DNA of 50,702 bases, taken from NCBI GenBank assembly GCA_016178505.1, contig JACOTG010000010.1:1-50702 (forward strand), in the 5' to 3' direction. The notes under the pieces were generated by a model. That model searched no databases and was not told the DNA's origin. It worked only from the letters and a program-made list of their open reading frames with translations. Below are positions 24,922 to 33,667 of the stretch, piece by piece. This DNA is from Planctomycetota bacterium (GTDB lineage Bacteria; Planctomycetota; JACOTG01). The position numbers were made by a program, and so were the translations under genes. Positions within the stretch are counted from its first letter, which is position 1. The number at the start of each line of letters is the position of its first letter.

Positions 24922-25470
24922 ATGCGTGCGCGGTCGATCCCTTCGCCGACGGTGGTCAAGTCTCCTCGCGCCGCCAGCGTTCGCATCCTCGGGGTCGATC
25001 CGGGGACGCTCGTCGTCGGCTTCGGAGTGATCGACGACGACGGGACGCGGATGCAGGCCCGCGATTACGGCGCGATTCGCGCACCGCGGGGCGACGCCGT
25101 TGCCGATCGCTTGCTGGCCATCCACCAAGCGCTGGGAATGCTGATCAAAAAGCACCGGCCCGACGTCGTTGCTCTCGAGCGCGTCTTCTTCGGACGAAGC
25201 GCGGCCGCTGCACTACGAATCGGTGAAGCCCGCGGCGTCGTGCTGGTGACCGCTCGAATCGCGGGCGTGCCGGTCAGCGAGTATGCACCAGCCGTCGTGA
25301 AGAAGTCGGTGGCCGGCGGTGGGCTCGCCTCGAAGGAGCAAGTTCAGGAAATGGTGCGGCGCATCCTGAGCTTGCGGGAAACGCCGGAACCCGCCGACGC
25401 CGCGGACGCGTTGGAGCTGTGCATCTGTCACAGCAACCGGAGTCGGTGGGAGCGCCTCTATCCGTTCTGA
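24922..25470 (+). CDS. ruvC: crossover junction endodeoxyribonuclease RuvC
   Basis: RuvC resolves Holliday junctions. The product has 182 residues from the ATG at 24922; a GTG at 24952 is an alternative that would leave a family-like start close to VRILGVDPG. Catalytic acids are the Asp of RILGVDPGT, the Glu of VVALERVFFGR, and Asp residues in EPADAADALELCICH. No ruvA or ruvB lies nearby, so it is unlinked from its helicase here. Its 3' end overlaps the convergent BsuPI gene by 13 bases. Confidence 0.92.
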   Translation: MRARSIPSPTVVKSPRAASVRILGVDPGTLVVGFGVIDDDGTRMQARDYGAIRAPRGDAVADRLLAIHQALGMLIKKHRPDVVALERVFFGRSAAAALRIGEARGVVLVTARIAGVPVSEYAPAVVKKSVAGGGLASKEQVQEMVRRILSLRETPEPADAADALELCICHSNRSRWERLYPF

Positions 25471-26615
25471 TGCTTCTTGGCGGCTTGGTTCAGTCTCGCG
25501 CCTCGTTTGGCTTTCGGCGACTGCGTCTTTTGCGAAGGCGTCGGGACCGTTCCCGGGGGTGTCACTTCGGGTGCGGCGTGCTCGGTGATCTCGAACGGCA
25601 CTTGCCCCGCTGACGGAAGGCTTCCGGTCAGGCGCCACTCGAGCGTGTAATCGCCGGGCGGAAGCGGAGCCCCCGAGGCTTGCGTGAGTCGGATTTCCTC
25701 GACGTAGTGAACGCCCCCCTTGTCGACGACGAGGCGCGACGGCTTCGATTCGAACTCGCGCCCCTTCGACCACCGATAGACTTCCTCGCCGACCGAATCG
25801 CGGATGGAGAAGTCGTACTTCTGCGAGTTCGGAAACTCCATCCGCAGCGGCTCGTCGCCGGAATTGTTGATCGCGACTGCGGCCCACATGGCGGGCGCCG
25901 CCGCGCCGGGCACGATCGGGTAGGAGTTTCGATCCGTCTGGACCGTGATGCCCACTCCGGAGAACGGGATCTTCGCGCTCGGCACTTTCTCGAGTCGTTT
26001 CACGAGCTTGTCGAGCTTGTCGGTCAGAGTGTGGAATCCGGCCGGTGCCGGATGCTCGGGATCGAGGAAATCCTGAACGGACTCCGTTCGCGCGGCGAAC
26101 TTCAAGAGCACTGTTTTCGATTTCGGGTCGGCCAACAGCGCATGGTCACCGTAGACCGGCTCGAGCGTCCGAAACGACGACCGCTTGATCAACTGCGCGA
26201 GGCCTTTGAGCTGCGGCTTCTTCAACCGAAACGTGCGGATCTGATCGCCCTTCTTGTAGCGGACCGCGCCGTCGCCGCGAACGACGACGATCGTTTCGGG
26301 ACTCCCGAGCCCTTCGACGATCTCGTACCGAACCGACTGAGACGCGGCGCGCTTCGGTTTGTAGACGGGAAGCGGCCGTTGAGGCGACGTCCCCGTCGGC
26401 CTTGCTGCGGCGGCCGGACGATTGCCTTTTCCCGCGCCGCCTTTGCCGGCTCCGCCTCGGCCGTTCTTCGGCCCCGCGCCGCGAGCGACGCCAGGCAAGG
26501 CGACCGTGACGAACAGCGCGAGGACCGCGAGCGCACAGGCACTCGAGACGAGCAAGCGCGGCCGGCGAAAGCTAGGAAAAGGGCTGAATGGGTGACGAAT
26601 CCAGAGACGACGCAT
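25458..26615 (-). CDS. exported protein with BsuPI-type inhibitor domain
   Basis: The protein has 385 residues. The ATG at 26613-26615 was chosen over one nine bases upstream because GGAGGG then sits 9 bases before it. A signal peptide or anchor covers about residues 20-47. A Gly/Lys/Pro-rich linker and a middle domain with IVVVRGDGAVRYKKGDQIRTF follow. A domain like BsuPI, the intracellular proteinase inhibitor of Bacillus, lies at about 230-355 (AVAINNSGDEPLRMEF, QKYDFSIRDSVGEEVYRW, LPPGDYTLEWRLTG). The tail is Pro/Lys-rich. Inhibitor activity is not proven for such proteins, which may simply be Ig-like adaptors. It stands alone. Confidence 0.7.
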   Translation of the reverse strand: MRRLWIRHPFSPFPSFRRPRLLVSSACALAVLALFVTVALPGVARGAGPKNGRGGAGKGGAGKGNRPAAAARPTGTSPQRPLPVYKPKRAASQSVRYEIVEGLGSPETIVVVRGDGAVRYKKGDQIRTFRLKKPQLKGLAQLIKRSSFRTLEPVYGDHALLADPKSKTVLLKFAARTESVQDFLDPEHPAPAGFHTLTDKLDKLVKRLEKVPSAKIPFSGVGITVQTDRNSYPIVPGAAAPAMWAAVAINNSGDEPLRMEFPNSQKYDFSIRDSVGEEVYRWSKGREFESKPSRLVVDKGGVHYVEEIRLTQASGAPLPPGDYTLEWRLTGSLPSAGQVPFEITEHAAPEVTPPGTVPTPSQKTQSPKAKRGARLNQAAKKHQNG

Positions 26616-26770
26616 GATGCACATCCCTCCAGAAGCGGCCATTGTGGACGACCGGAGCGTGCAACACAAGCCTCTCGTCACCGTGATGGATGTTCCCGCT
26701 CCGCCGGGCGGACTCTACGCCAAATCCGTGCCGGCCTGCCGGATCGTGTCCCGGAGAGGCGTGGCTTGAA

Positions 26771-27259
26771 ATGGAGCGCCGCAGCGAGCTAGAACGGCGA
26801 CTTTTCCTCACCGCACCGGGGACGCGCTGCGAGGTCGCGCCGATGATCGTCAGAAAGCCGCTTTCGAGGAAGGTCGGTGACGCGCCAGTGCGCGCCGTTC
26901 GGCACTTCGGACGGCGGCGAGGCGTCGGACCGTCGCTCTTCTTGCTCGCGCCCTTCGCGATCGCCACGATCCCGGCACTCGGTCGAACGGACGACTCGGC
27001 CCGGCCTCCGGCGACGCCCGTTCCGATGCGGATCGACATCAATCGCGCGGACTGGCCCGAGTTGATGCTCCTCCCCGGCGTCGGGGAGATGCGCGCGCGC
27101 GACATCGTTCGATTTCGTGAACGTCGCGGAGGCTTCCACGAGGTCGACGACCTCGACGCGGTGCCCGGAATCGGCGCTCGATCCGTGGAGCGGATTCGTC
27201 CGTTCGCGAGCGTCAGTGCGCCGAGCTCGAATCCCGGGAGACACGGCGACGAGGAATGA
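26771..27259 (+). CDS. ComEA-like helix-hairpin-helix protein
   Basis: The protein has about 162 residues; the start at 26771 is one of several candidates. An Arg-rich N-terminus leads to a hydrophobic segment (VGPSLFLLAPFAIATIPAL) that may anchor the protein in the membrane. Two helix-hairpin-helix motifs follow: INRADWPELMLLPGVGEMRARDIVRFRE and FHEVDDLDAVPGIGARSVERI. This is the ComEA-type DNA-binding arrangement used in DNA uptake, but no other competence gene is near. The protein could equally be a general DNA-binding HhH protein. Confidence 0.72.
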   Translation: MERRSELERRLFLTAPGTRCEVAPMIVRKPLSRKVGDAPVRAVRHFGRRRGVGPSLFLLAPFAIATIPALGRTDDSARPPATPVPMRIDINRADWPELMLLPGVGEMRARDIVRFRERRGGFHEVDDLDAVPGIGARSVERIRPFASVSAPSSNPGRHGDEE

Positions 27260-27349
27260 GGAGTTCGCTCACCCGCACCTCCGAGGCGCATTGAACGCAC
27301 GGCTCACGAACCTGGCTGTCGAGAAGTGAAGAAAGGATAGCGGCTTCGC

Positions 27350-28231
27350 ATGGATCCCGGCTTCGACGTCGAACGAGCGCGGACTCTCGTCGCGCTCGCA
27401 CTGGAGGAAGACCTCGGAGCAGGCGACGTCACGGCCGAGGCATTCCTCTCACCCGACGCGTTTGCGACGGCAGTGGTGGAGGTGAAATCGCCCGGCGTGG
27501 TCGCCGGCTTGCCCGTCGCGACCATGGTGTTCCAAGCCGTCGACGCACGGCTCGCGGTCGAGTCGAAGATCGAGGACGGCACGACCGTCGAAACGGGGGA
27601 CACGCTGCTCACCGTGCGGGGGCCGGCGCGTGGAATCGTCTCCGCGGAGCGGACGGCGCTCAATTTCGTCCAGCGCCTCTCGGGGATCGCGACGTTCACG
27701 CGGCGTTTCGTCGATCGCGTTCGCGAGACGAAATCTCACGCAGAGGTCTTCGACACGAGAAAAACGACGCCGGGATACCGAAGCCTCGAAAAGTACGCCG
27801 TGCGAATGGGCGGTGGTCGCAACCACCGGCTCGGTCTCTACGATCAGATTCTGATCAAGGAGAACCACTTCGCCGCTGCCGCCGCCGCGCAGGAGCTTTC
27901 CCGGCCGCGGACCATCCGACAAGCGTTGGCCGCGCGCGCGCCCGGCGTCACGGTCATCGTCGAGGTGCGCGATGCAGCGGAGCTGAAGGACGCGCTCGAG
28001 ACCGAAGTGGACGTGATCATGCTCGACAACTTCTCCGTCGACGCGATCAAGAAAGCCGTGGCTGTTCGAGCGGCGATGCCCGCGACGTCGAGACGACCGC
28101 TGTTCGAGGTCTCCGGCGGCGTCAACCTCGAAAACCTCGCGTCGATCGCCGCGACCGGCGTCGAGCGCATCTCGATCGGCGCACTCACGCACTCCGCTCC
28201 GGCACTCGACGTCGCGCTCTACGTGCGATGA
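27350..28231 (+). CDS. nadC: nicotinate-nucleotide pyrophosphorylase (carboxylating)
   Basis: NadC converts quinolinate and PRPP to nicotinate mononucleotide in NAD synthesis. The 293-residue product carries the core DTRKTTPGYR, LEKYAVRMGGGRNHRLGLYD and LIKENH block. VEVRDAAELKDAL, DVIMLDNF and FEVSGGVNLENL near the C-terminus complete the phosphoribosyl site. Length is typical. It overlaps birA as ATGA (28228-28231), so the two are co-translated. Confidence 0.95.
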   Translation: MDPGFDVERARTLVALALEEDLGAGDVTAEAFLSPDAFATAVVEVKSPGVVAGLPVATMVFQAVDARLAVESKIEDGTTVETGDTLLTVRGPARGIVSAERTALNFVQRLSGIATFTRRFVDRVRETKSHAEVFDTRKTTPGYRSLEKYAVRMGGGRNHRLGLYDQILIKENHFAAAAAAQELSRPRTIRQALAARAPGVTVIVEVRDAAELKDALETEVDVIMLDNFSVDAIKKAVAVRAAMPATSRRPLFEVSGGVNLENLASIAATGVERISIGALTHSAPALDVALYVR

Positions 28232-29043
28232 CGACGCCGCGTGCCCTTCCTCCGCTCGACCCGGCGGCGTTCGTGGGGATCGCGACGGAGCGGATTGGGC
28301 GCAAGCCGTTCGTCGTGGCGTCCGTGTCGTCGACCAACGACGTGGCCTTCGACTTCCTGGCCGGCGGGCTGCCGGAGGGAACGACCGTGTTCGCCGGGGG
28401 GCAAACGCGCGGGCGCGGGCGAAAAGGTCGGTCGTGGCACAGCGCGCCCGGGCTCGGCCTGTGGTTCTCGACGATTCTGCGACCGACCATTCCCCGTGAG
28501 AACTACTCGGCGATCACCGCGATGGCCGCAGTCGCCCTGCGGCAGGCGATCGAGACGGCTACCGGATTCGCGCCGCGCATCGCGTGGCCGAACGATCTCG
28601 TCGCCGGGCCGAGGAAGCTCGGGGGCATCCTCGTCGAGGCTCGAAATCTCGACCCCGAATCGCCGGCATTCGTTCTCGGCGTCGGGATCGACGTGAATCA
28701 AACTCTCGCCGATTTCGCGCCCGAGATCCGGGATCGCGCGACGTCGCTCGCCATCGAGCTCGGCCGAGACGTCGATCGCGCCGGCCTCGCGCTCGAGTGC
28801 CTGGAGTGCCTCGATGTTTGGTATTCGCGCCTGCTCCGCGGCGACGTCGCGCACATCGATGAAGAGCTGCGCGCGGGTGCGGCGCTCGTCGGCCAGCGCG
28901 TCGCACTCGAAATCGGGAACCAGATCCATCGAGGCGTGGTGCGCAGCGTGTCCCTCCGCGAAGGAATCACGCTGCTACTCGACTCGGGTGAGGAGCGCGC
29001 ATTCCCAGGCGAGCAAGCGTCGATGCGCCTCCTGCCGACCTGA
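28228..29043 (+). CDS. birA: biotin--[acetyl-CoA-carboxylase] ligase, no HTH domain
   Basis: The enzyme attaches biotin to the carrier domain of carboxylases. The 271-residue product has the catalytic motifs SVSSTNDVAFDFL, GGQTRGRGRKGRSWHS (the biotinyl-AMP loop), IAWPNDLVAGPRKLGGILVEA and VLGVGIDVNQT. A C-terminal SH3-like domain follows (VALEIGNQIHRGVVRSVSLRE). The N-terminal DNA-binding wing of bifunctional BirA is absent, so it is a monofunctional ligase and not a repressor. Confidence 0.93.
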   Translation: MTTPRALPPLDPAAFVGIATERIGRKPFVVASVSSTNDVAFDFLAGGLPEGTTVFAGGQTRGRGRKGRSWHSAPGLGLWFSTILRPTIPRENYSAITAMAAVALRQAIETATGFAPRIAWPNDLVAGPRKLGGILVEARNLDPESPAFVLGVGIDVNQTLADFAPEIRDRATSLAIELGRDVDRAGLALECLECLDVWYSRLLRGDVAHIDEELRAGAALVGQRVALEIGNQIHRGVVRSVSLREGITLLLDSGEERAFPGEQASMRLLPT

Positions 29044-29053
29044 TTCACCGAGG

Positions 29054-29082
29054 TTGTGCGGCTTCTCGGCCGCACCTATAAT
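29054..29082 (+). promoter_or_regulatory. promoter of the bamD-like/lptE/folP/cdaA/cdaR/glmM/tsaB unit
   Basis: TTGTGC is followed after exactly 17 bases by a perfect TATAAT, placing initiation near 29089, about 30 bases before the first gene. A perfect 7-base inverted repeat, GTGCGGC/GCCGCAC with a 6-base loop (29056-29075), fills the spacer and part of the -35. It could be an operator or the stem of a terminator for birA, which ends at 29043, though no T-run follows. Confidence 0.6.
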
Positions 29083-29120
29083 GCGCCCGCTCTCTTCAGT
29101 GCACTGTCGAGGAGCAACGA

Positions 29121-30134
29121 GTGTGGCGGCGGAACCTCTCGCGCAAGAGCACGCGAATCAATCGAATGCGACAGTCTCAGCCTCTTTCGACGATCGGGCT
29201 CGCGGGCATGGCGCTCCTCACGCTCGGCGTGTGCGCGGTCTGCGGCTGCGGCTCGACTCCGAAGTCGGGAGAACCGACTGACGGATCGGAGCGCCCCATC
29301 TACGAGCAGGCGAAGAGCCTGCTCGACGCCAAGAAGTACGATGAGGCGCAGGACGCTTTCGAGGATTTCCTCGACCGGTATCCAGAGTCGCCGTTCGCAG
29401 AGGAAGCGGCGTTTGGCGAGACTTCGGCGTTGTTCGCCACCGGCGACTACAAGGAGTGCTTTCGTCGCTACAAGCAGTTCCTCAAAGACTATCCCGTCTC
29501 GGAGCACTTGCCGGTGATCGAGGAGAACCTGTACACGATCGGAATCGCCTACCTCGAAGGGCGCAAGAAGGGCTTCCTCGGCATCTTCGGCGGCGAGGGA
29601 ATCGGCATCGACGTGCTCGAGTACTTGATCGAAACGTTTCCGCGCTTCCGCCACGGCGTCGAGGCGAGCCGCACCCTAGGCAACTACTACTACGCTCGCA
29701 ATGACTGGGCTGAGGCGGTCGCGGAATACGAACAGCTTCGGAAGAACTACCCGGAAAGCGAGTGGAAGAGCCTTGCAGACTTCCGCGTCGCGATGGGCTC
29801 GTTTCAGCAGATTCGCGGCGCCAATTACGATCGCGAGTTGATCGAGAAGGCGCGGGACGAGTTCGCGGGCTACTTGCGGCTCTACCCGGAAGGCAACCAA
29901 GTACAAACGGCCCGCGAAAAGCTCCAGGAGTCGCGCGACCTCCTCGCGCAGAAGGACTATCAGATCGCGCGCTTCTACGACTTCAATGGCAAGCCCGACG
30001 CCGCCGTTCGCTATTTCCGGGCGAGCGTCGACGACCTGCCGGGGAGCGTGTGGGCTCAGCGATCGACGGTGGAGCTGCGTCGGTTGGGCGGCGACGCGAA
30101 CGTGGACTCCACGGAACCGAAGGGGAAATCGTGA
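29121..30134 (+). CDS. BamD-like TPR lipoprotein
   Basis: The protein has 337 residues. A GTG at 29121 has GGAG six bases before it; an ATG at 29166 is a weaker alternative. The long Arg-rich n-region and hydrophobic core end in CAVCGCGS, so lipidation at Cys is likely. TPR-like repeats follow: EQAKSLLDAKKYDEAQDAFEDFLDRYPESPFAEEAAF, KECFRRYKQFLKDYP, WAEAVAEYEQLRKNYPESEWKS, and later DEFAGYLRLYPEG. This tandem arrangement matches BamD/YfiO, the lipoprotein of the beta-barrel assembly machine, though paralogues with other roles are common. Its stop overlaps the lptE start, supporting an outer-membrane role. Confidence 0.8.
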   Translation: MWRRNLSRKSTRINRMRQSQPLSTIGLAGMALLTLGVCAVCGCGSTPKSGEPTDGSERPIYEQAKSLLDAKKYDEAQDAFEDFLDRYPESPFAEEAAFGETSALFATGDYKECFRRYKQFLKDYPVSEHLPVIEENLYTIGIAYLEGRKKGFLGIFGGEGIGIDVLEYLIETFPRFRHGVEASRTLGNYYYARNDWAEAVAEYEQLRKNYPESEWKSLADFRVAMGSFQQIRGANYDRELIEKARDEFAGYLRLYPEGNQVQTAREKLQESRDLLAQKDYQIARFYDFNGKPDAAVRYFRASVDDLPGSVWAQRSTVELRRLGGDANVDSTEPKGKS

Positions 30135-30631
30135 CGCAACGAACTCGGATCCCCACGGTACTGGCGCTTGCCGTCTTCGCGAGCACCCTCGGCGGTTGCG
30201 GCTATACGACGCACTCGCTCATCGGCGACGATTTCCACACGATTCACGTCGAGATCCTGGGCAACAAGACTTTTCGCAGAGACCTCGAGTTCACGCTGAC
30301 CCGAGACATCCAGGACGAGATCCTCTCGCGCACGAACCTCCGAATCGTCGATCGCGACCGAGCCGACGTTCGCCTCGAGGGGGATATCATCGACTTTGCG
30401 GAAAACGTACTCTCGACGGACGAACGGGACCGCATCTTCGAGTCCTCGGTGCGCGTGACGGTCCGCTTCCGGCTCGTCGATCAGCGGACCGGCGCAGAAA
30501 TGCGTCACTTCACGCTCAACGACTCGGCGCCGTTCCTCGCTGCGACCGGGCAGACGAATCGCACCGCAACGAATCGCACGTTTTCGGATCTCGCGGAACA
30601 CGTCGTCTACCAGCTCGAGAGGGGCTTCTGA
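30131..30631 (+). CDS. lptE: LptE-like LPS-assembly lipoprotein
   Basis: The protein has 166 residues from a GTG that overlaps the upstream TGA as GTGA. The lipoprotein signal ends ASTLGGCGYTT with lipidated Cys near 24. GYTTHSLIGDDFHTIHVEILGNKTFRRDLEF and TRDIQDEILSRTNLRIVDRDRADVRLEGDI match the LptE fold (a small alpha/beta sandwich) that plugs the LptD barrel for LPS export. lptD is not in the window. The lpxA gene 17 kb away supports an LPS-bearing cell. Confidence 0.85.
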   Translation: MTQRTRIPTVLALAVFASTLGGCGYTTHSLIGDDFHTIHVEILGNKTFRRDLEFTLTRDIQDEILSRTNLRIVDRDRADVRLEGDIIDFAENVLSTDERDRIFESSVRVTVRFRLVDQRTGAEMRHFTLNDSAPFLAATGQTNRTATNRTFSDLAEHVVYQLERGF

Positions 30632-31767
30632 TGGAATCGATCGACGACGCGTTCGTGCGCCACTCGCCGCGCGTCGTTGGGTGGCCCGGCGGCGACGCGA
30701 CAGCAGATCTCGCCTTCGCCGTGAGAATCGACGCGGTGTCCGACGCCGAGGCGGCCGAGATGGCTTCGTCGTGCCGCGCTTCGGGGGTATTTCTCGCGCG
30801 CGTCGGCGACGGTCTTCGCGTGACCGCAACGGCGGAGGCATTCGAGCGGCTCGCCGGAGCCTCACCCCGATGCGCCACGGGCGCGCTGCCCGCGGAGACG
30901 CTGGCTCGATTCCGTCGCCGCTCGTTCCGCGTCGCAACGGCACGCGGCGACGTCGTGCTCGGGTCGAAGCCGACGATCATGGGCGTCCTCAACGTGACCC
31001 CCGATTCGTTCTCCGACGGCGGGCGCTTCGCTACCGTCGACGCCGCCGTCGAGGAGGGAATTCGACTCGTGGCGGCGGGTGCGGACGTCCTCGACGTCGG
31101 CGGCGAATCGACGCGACCCGGCGCGGAGGACGTGCCCGAGGAAGAAGAGATCCGTCGCGTCGTGCCCGTGATCCGCGAACTGTCCCGCAAGGTCCCCACG
31201 CCGATCTCCATCGATACTCGGAAGCGCCGCGTCGCCGAAGCGGCGATCGAAGCGGGCGCCTCGATCGTCAACGACGTGTCCGGGCTCGACCACGACCCGG
31301 GGCTGGCCGACGTCGTCCGGGACGCCGGCGCCGCGCTCGTCATCGGTCACGTGAAGGGAACGCCACGGACGATGACGTCGCTCGCTCGGTACGACGATCT
31401 CCTCGGAGAGGTGATCCTCTCCCTTCGCGCGCGAGTTCAGCACGCCCGAGCGGCGGGCGTCGCCGAGCACGCCCTGCTCGTCGATCCGGGCATCGGGTTC
31501 GCGAAGACGCCCGACCAAAGCCTCGAACTCCTTCGCAGGCTACCCGAGCTTCGCAGTATTGGGTTGCCGATCGTCGTCGGCCCATCGCGAAAGTCGTTCG
31601 TGGGCGTGGTCACGGGGCAGCCGCCCGCGGAGCGAGCGTTCGGCACTGCGGCCGCCGTGGCGGCAATCGTGCTGTCGGGCGCCTCGATCATCCGCGTTCA
31701 CGACGTCGCCGAGATGCGCGACGTGGCGGCGGTCGCGGCCGCAATTCGGGGGGAGGCGCTCGCGTGA
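30631..31767 (+). CDS. folP: dihydropteroate synthase with N-terminal extension
   Basis: FolP condenses pterin pyrophosphate with p-aminobenzoate in folate synthesis. The catalytic barrel occupies about residues 110-378 with GVLNVTPDSFSDGG, DVGGESTRPGA, ISIDTRK, IVNDVSG, DPGIGFAKT and VGPSRKSF. About 105 extra residues precede it (AVRIDAVSDAEAAEMASS, VTATAEAFERLA). Family members are usually near 280 residues, so this 378-residue form is long; similar extensions occur in other lineages, with unknown role. Its ATG shares a base with the lptE stop (TGATG). Confidence 0.93.
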   Translation: MESIDDAFVRHSPRVVGWPGGDATADLAFAVRIDAVSDAEAAEMASSCRASGVFLARVGDGLRVTATAEAFERLAGASPRCATGALPAETLARFRRRSFRVATARGDVVLGSKPTIMGVLNVTPDSFSDGGRFATVDAAVEEGIRLVAAGADVLDVGGESTRPGAEDVPEEEEIRRVVPVIRELSRKVPTPISIDTRKRRVAEAAIEAGASIVNDVSGLDHDPGLADVVRDAGAALVIGHVKGTPRTMTSLARYDDLLGEVILSLRARVQHARAAGVAEHALLVDPGIGFAKTPDQSLELLRRLPELRSIGLPIVVGPSRKSFVGVVTGQPPAERAFGTAAAVAAIVLSGASIIRVHDVAEMRDVAAVAAAIRGEALA

Positions 31768-32567
31768 ACGTCTACACGCAAGCCGCAGTCGAAATCGCCA
31801 TCCTGTTCGTCGTGACGTACAGCCTCTTGAAGCTCATGCGCGGAACGCGCGGCGAGGGACTCCTGCGCGGACTCGCGACCGTGGTGTTTCTCGGTCTCGT
31901 CGCACTCGCGCTGGTCGCGAAAGTCATCGACCTCCCGCGCATCAGCGCTCTCCTCCAACAATTCCTCCCCGTGTCCGTGATCGGAGTGCTCATCATCTTC
32001 CAGCCGGAGATCCGATGGGGACTCATCCGCCTGGGCCAGACGCCGTTCCTGAAACGATTCCTGCGATCCGAGTCGCGCGTGATCGAGGAGATCGTGAAAG
32101 CAACGCGCCGCATGAGCGAGGCAAAGATCGGCGGGTTGATCGCGCTGGAGCAAGCCGTCGGCATCGAGAGCTACATCGAGAAGGGCGAGCCGATCGATGC
32201 CGAGGTGAACGCCTCCCTCATCGAGACCATCTTCTATCCAGGCTCGCTGTTGCACGACGGCGCGCTCATCATTCGAAACGGCCGAATCGTCGCTGCCGGC
32301 TGCCTCTTCCCTCTCACCGACAATCCCGAGCTGAGCCGCCGATTCGGAACGCGCCATCGAGCAGGGATCGGCGTGACCGAAGAGTCCGACGCGATCGCCG
32401 TGATCGTGTCCGAGGAAACCGGCGCGATCTCGGTGGCCCATCGTGGCCGCTTGCTTCCGGACGTCGGCCCGATGGGCCTCGAGCGATTCCTGCGTGAGAA
32501 CCTCGCGACGGGCGAGGCGAAGCCCGAGGCCCCGGTCGTCGGCCGCGAAGCGGGAGCGGGCAAGTGA
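31764..32567 (+). CDS. cdaA: diadenylate cyclase CdaA
   Basis: CdaA makes the second messenger cyclic di-AMP from two ATP. The 267-residue protein has three N-terminal membrane helices (about 5-25, 35-55 and 60-80) and a cytoplasmic DAC domain. The two catalytic motifs are intact: DGA at 165-167 (SLLHDGALII) and RHR at 197-199 (FGTRHRAGIGV). The GTG start overlaps the folP stop as GTGA with GGAGG seven bases upstream. It is followed directly by its regulator cdaR and by glmM, the conserved cdaA-cdaR-glmM order known from Firmicutes. Confidence 0.95.
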   Translation: MNVYTQAAVEIAILFVVTYSLLKLMRGTRGEGLLRGLATVVFLGLVALALVAKVIDLPRISALLQQFLPVSVIGVLIIFQPEIRWGLIRLGQTPFLKRFLRSESRVIEEIVKATRRMSEAKIGGLIALEQAVGIESYIEKGEPIDAEVNASLIETIFYPGSLLHDGALIIRNGRIVAAGCLFPLTDNPELSRRFGTRHRAGIGVTEESDAIAVIVSEETGAISVAHRGRLLPDVGPMGLERFLRENLATGEAKPEAPVVGREAGAGK

Positions 32568-33667
32568 ACCTGAACCGGATCGTCGAACGCATCACGCGCG
32601 ACATCTACGGCAAGATCGCCGCCCTCGCCATTGCAATCGTGCTCTACCTCTACCTTGGCGCCATCGCCACGGGAGTCGCACGAAAGGAGCTGGTCGTCGT
32701 TCGAAAGGAACTCGCGGACTCCGTTCGAGAGGAGAATCACATCGAAATCGAGGAGCCGACCGACATCATGGTGCTCATCGAGCGCGGCAAGATCGTCGAA
32801 GCGACCATCGAGGGGCCGCAAAGCAAGATCGACCAGCTCAGCTTGAGGCCGCTCGTCGGCCGCGTCCATGCCGAATTCTTCAGGCCGTGGATCAAAGAGC
32901 CCGGACAACCTCGCGTGACCGTCAACATTCCATCGGACAAGATCGAGATCCTCCCGCCGTGGGCCGGAAACCTGGTGCGACTTCGAGAGCCCTCGATTCC
33001 CGTCGTCCTCGTTGCGAAGGAACGCCGCTTCGTCACCGTCGAGCCGGTCCTCGTCGGCAAGCCGGCGGCCGGGAATCGCGTACGCTCGTCGTTCGCGACG
33101 CCGTCGCGCGTCGAGGTCGAAGGGCCGGAGGAAGAGTTGCGATCTGGAAAGGTTCGTCTCGCGCCGGTCTCGGTGCAGGACCAGAGTTCGAGCTTCACGA
33201 TTCACGGACACCTCCATGACTCGCTACAGCAGCGCTACGTCAAGCTCTTGGAAGACGTGACCGTCGTCGTACAGATCGAGCCGACCGCCGGCCGCGTCGA
33301 AAGAGAGCTTCCCCTCTCGCTGCTCATGCCTCCGGTGGTCGCCGGCGAAGCCGCTTCGACCGGAGCGGGCGCGGATGGCGACCGCTTCGAGCAGAAAGGC
33401 GGAGGTACGAGCATTCACGTCACGTTCGAGGGGCCGCCGGAAGCGCTCGAGCACATCGGACCGACGACGGTTCGCGCGTTCGTGGACCTCACTGGCTGGG
33501 GCACGGAGCACACCGAAGAGGCGTCGTTGCCGCTCCAGGTACTCGGAGTCCCGGAGGGTTGCACGTTCCTGCCCCAGCGCATCGCGATTCGACGCATCCA
33601 GGGCCGATCGGTGCCGAAGCCACGATCGGAGGCTCCCAGCGACGGCAGCAAGGGAGGCGGCCGATGA
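32564..33667 (+). CDS. cdaR: YbbR-domain regulator of CdaA
   Basis: The protein has 367 residues from a GTG overlapping the cdaA stop as GTGA. One N-terminal membrane helix (about 17-35, IAALAIAIVLYLYLGAIA) precedes an extracytoplasmic part with about three YbbR-type beta domains: one near PTDIMVLIERGKIVEATIEGP, one near VVLVAKERRFVTVEPVLVGKPAAG, and one near THVTFEGPPEAL. In Firmicutes the equivalent CdaR binds CdaA and tunes its activity. The same is assumed here from order and domain type. Confidence 0.88.
   Translation: MNLNRIVERITRDIYGKIAALAIAIVLYLYLGAIATGVARKELVVVRKELADSVREENHIEIEEPTDIMVLIERGKIVEATIEGPQSKIDQLSLRPLVGRVHAEFFRPWIKEPGQPRVTVNIPSDKIEILPPWAGNLVRLREPSIPVVLVAKERRFVTVEPVLVGKPAAGNRVRSSFATPSRVEVEGPEEELRSGKVRLAPVSVQDQSSSFTIHGHLHDSLQQRYVKLLEDVTVVVQIEPTAGRVERELPLSLLMPPVVAGEAASTGAGADGDRFEQKGGGTSIHVTFEGPPEALEHIGPTTVRAFVDLTGWGTEHTEEASLPLQVLGVPEGCTFLPQRIAIRRIQGRSVPKPRSEAPSDGSKGGGR

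Noticed and set aside
24922..25470. RuvC-like nuclease as part of a mobile or CRISPR system
   Set aside because: Length and motifs are those of ordinary RuvC, next to ispD and other housekeeping genes, with no transposase or repeats.
26771..27259. The HhH protein as evidence of a competence system
   Set aside because: No comEC, pilus or other uptake gene is nearby, and HhH motifs alone are not specific.
28228..29043. BirA as a biotin-operon repressor
   Set aside because: The N-terminal DNA-binding domain is missing and no biotin gene is adjacent.
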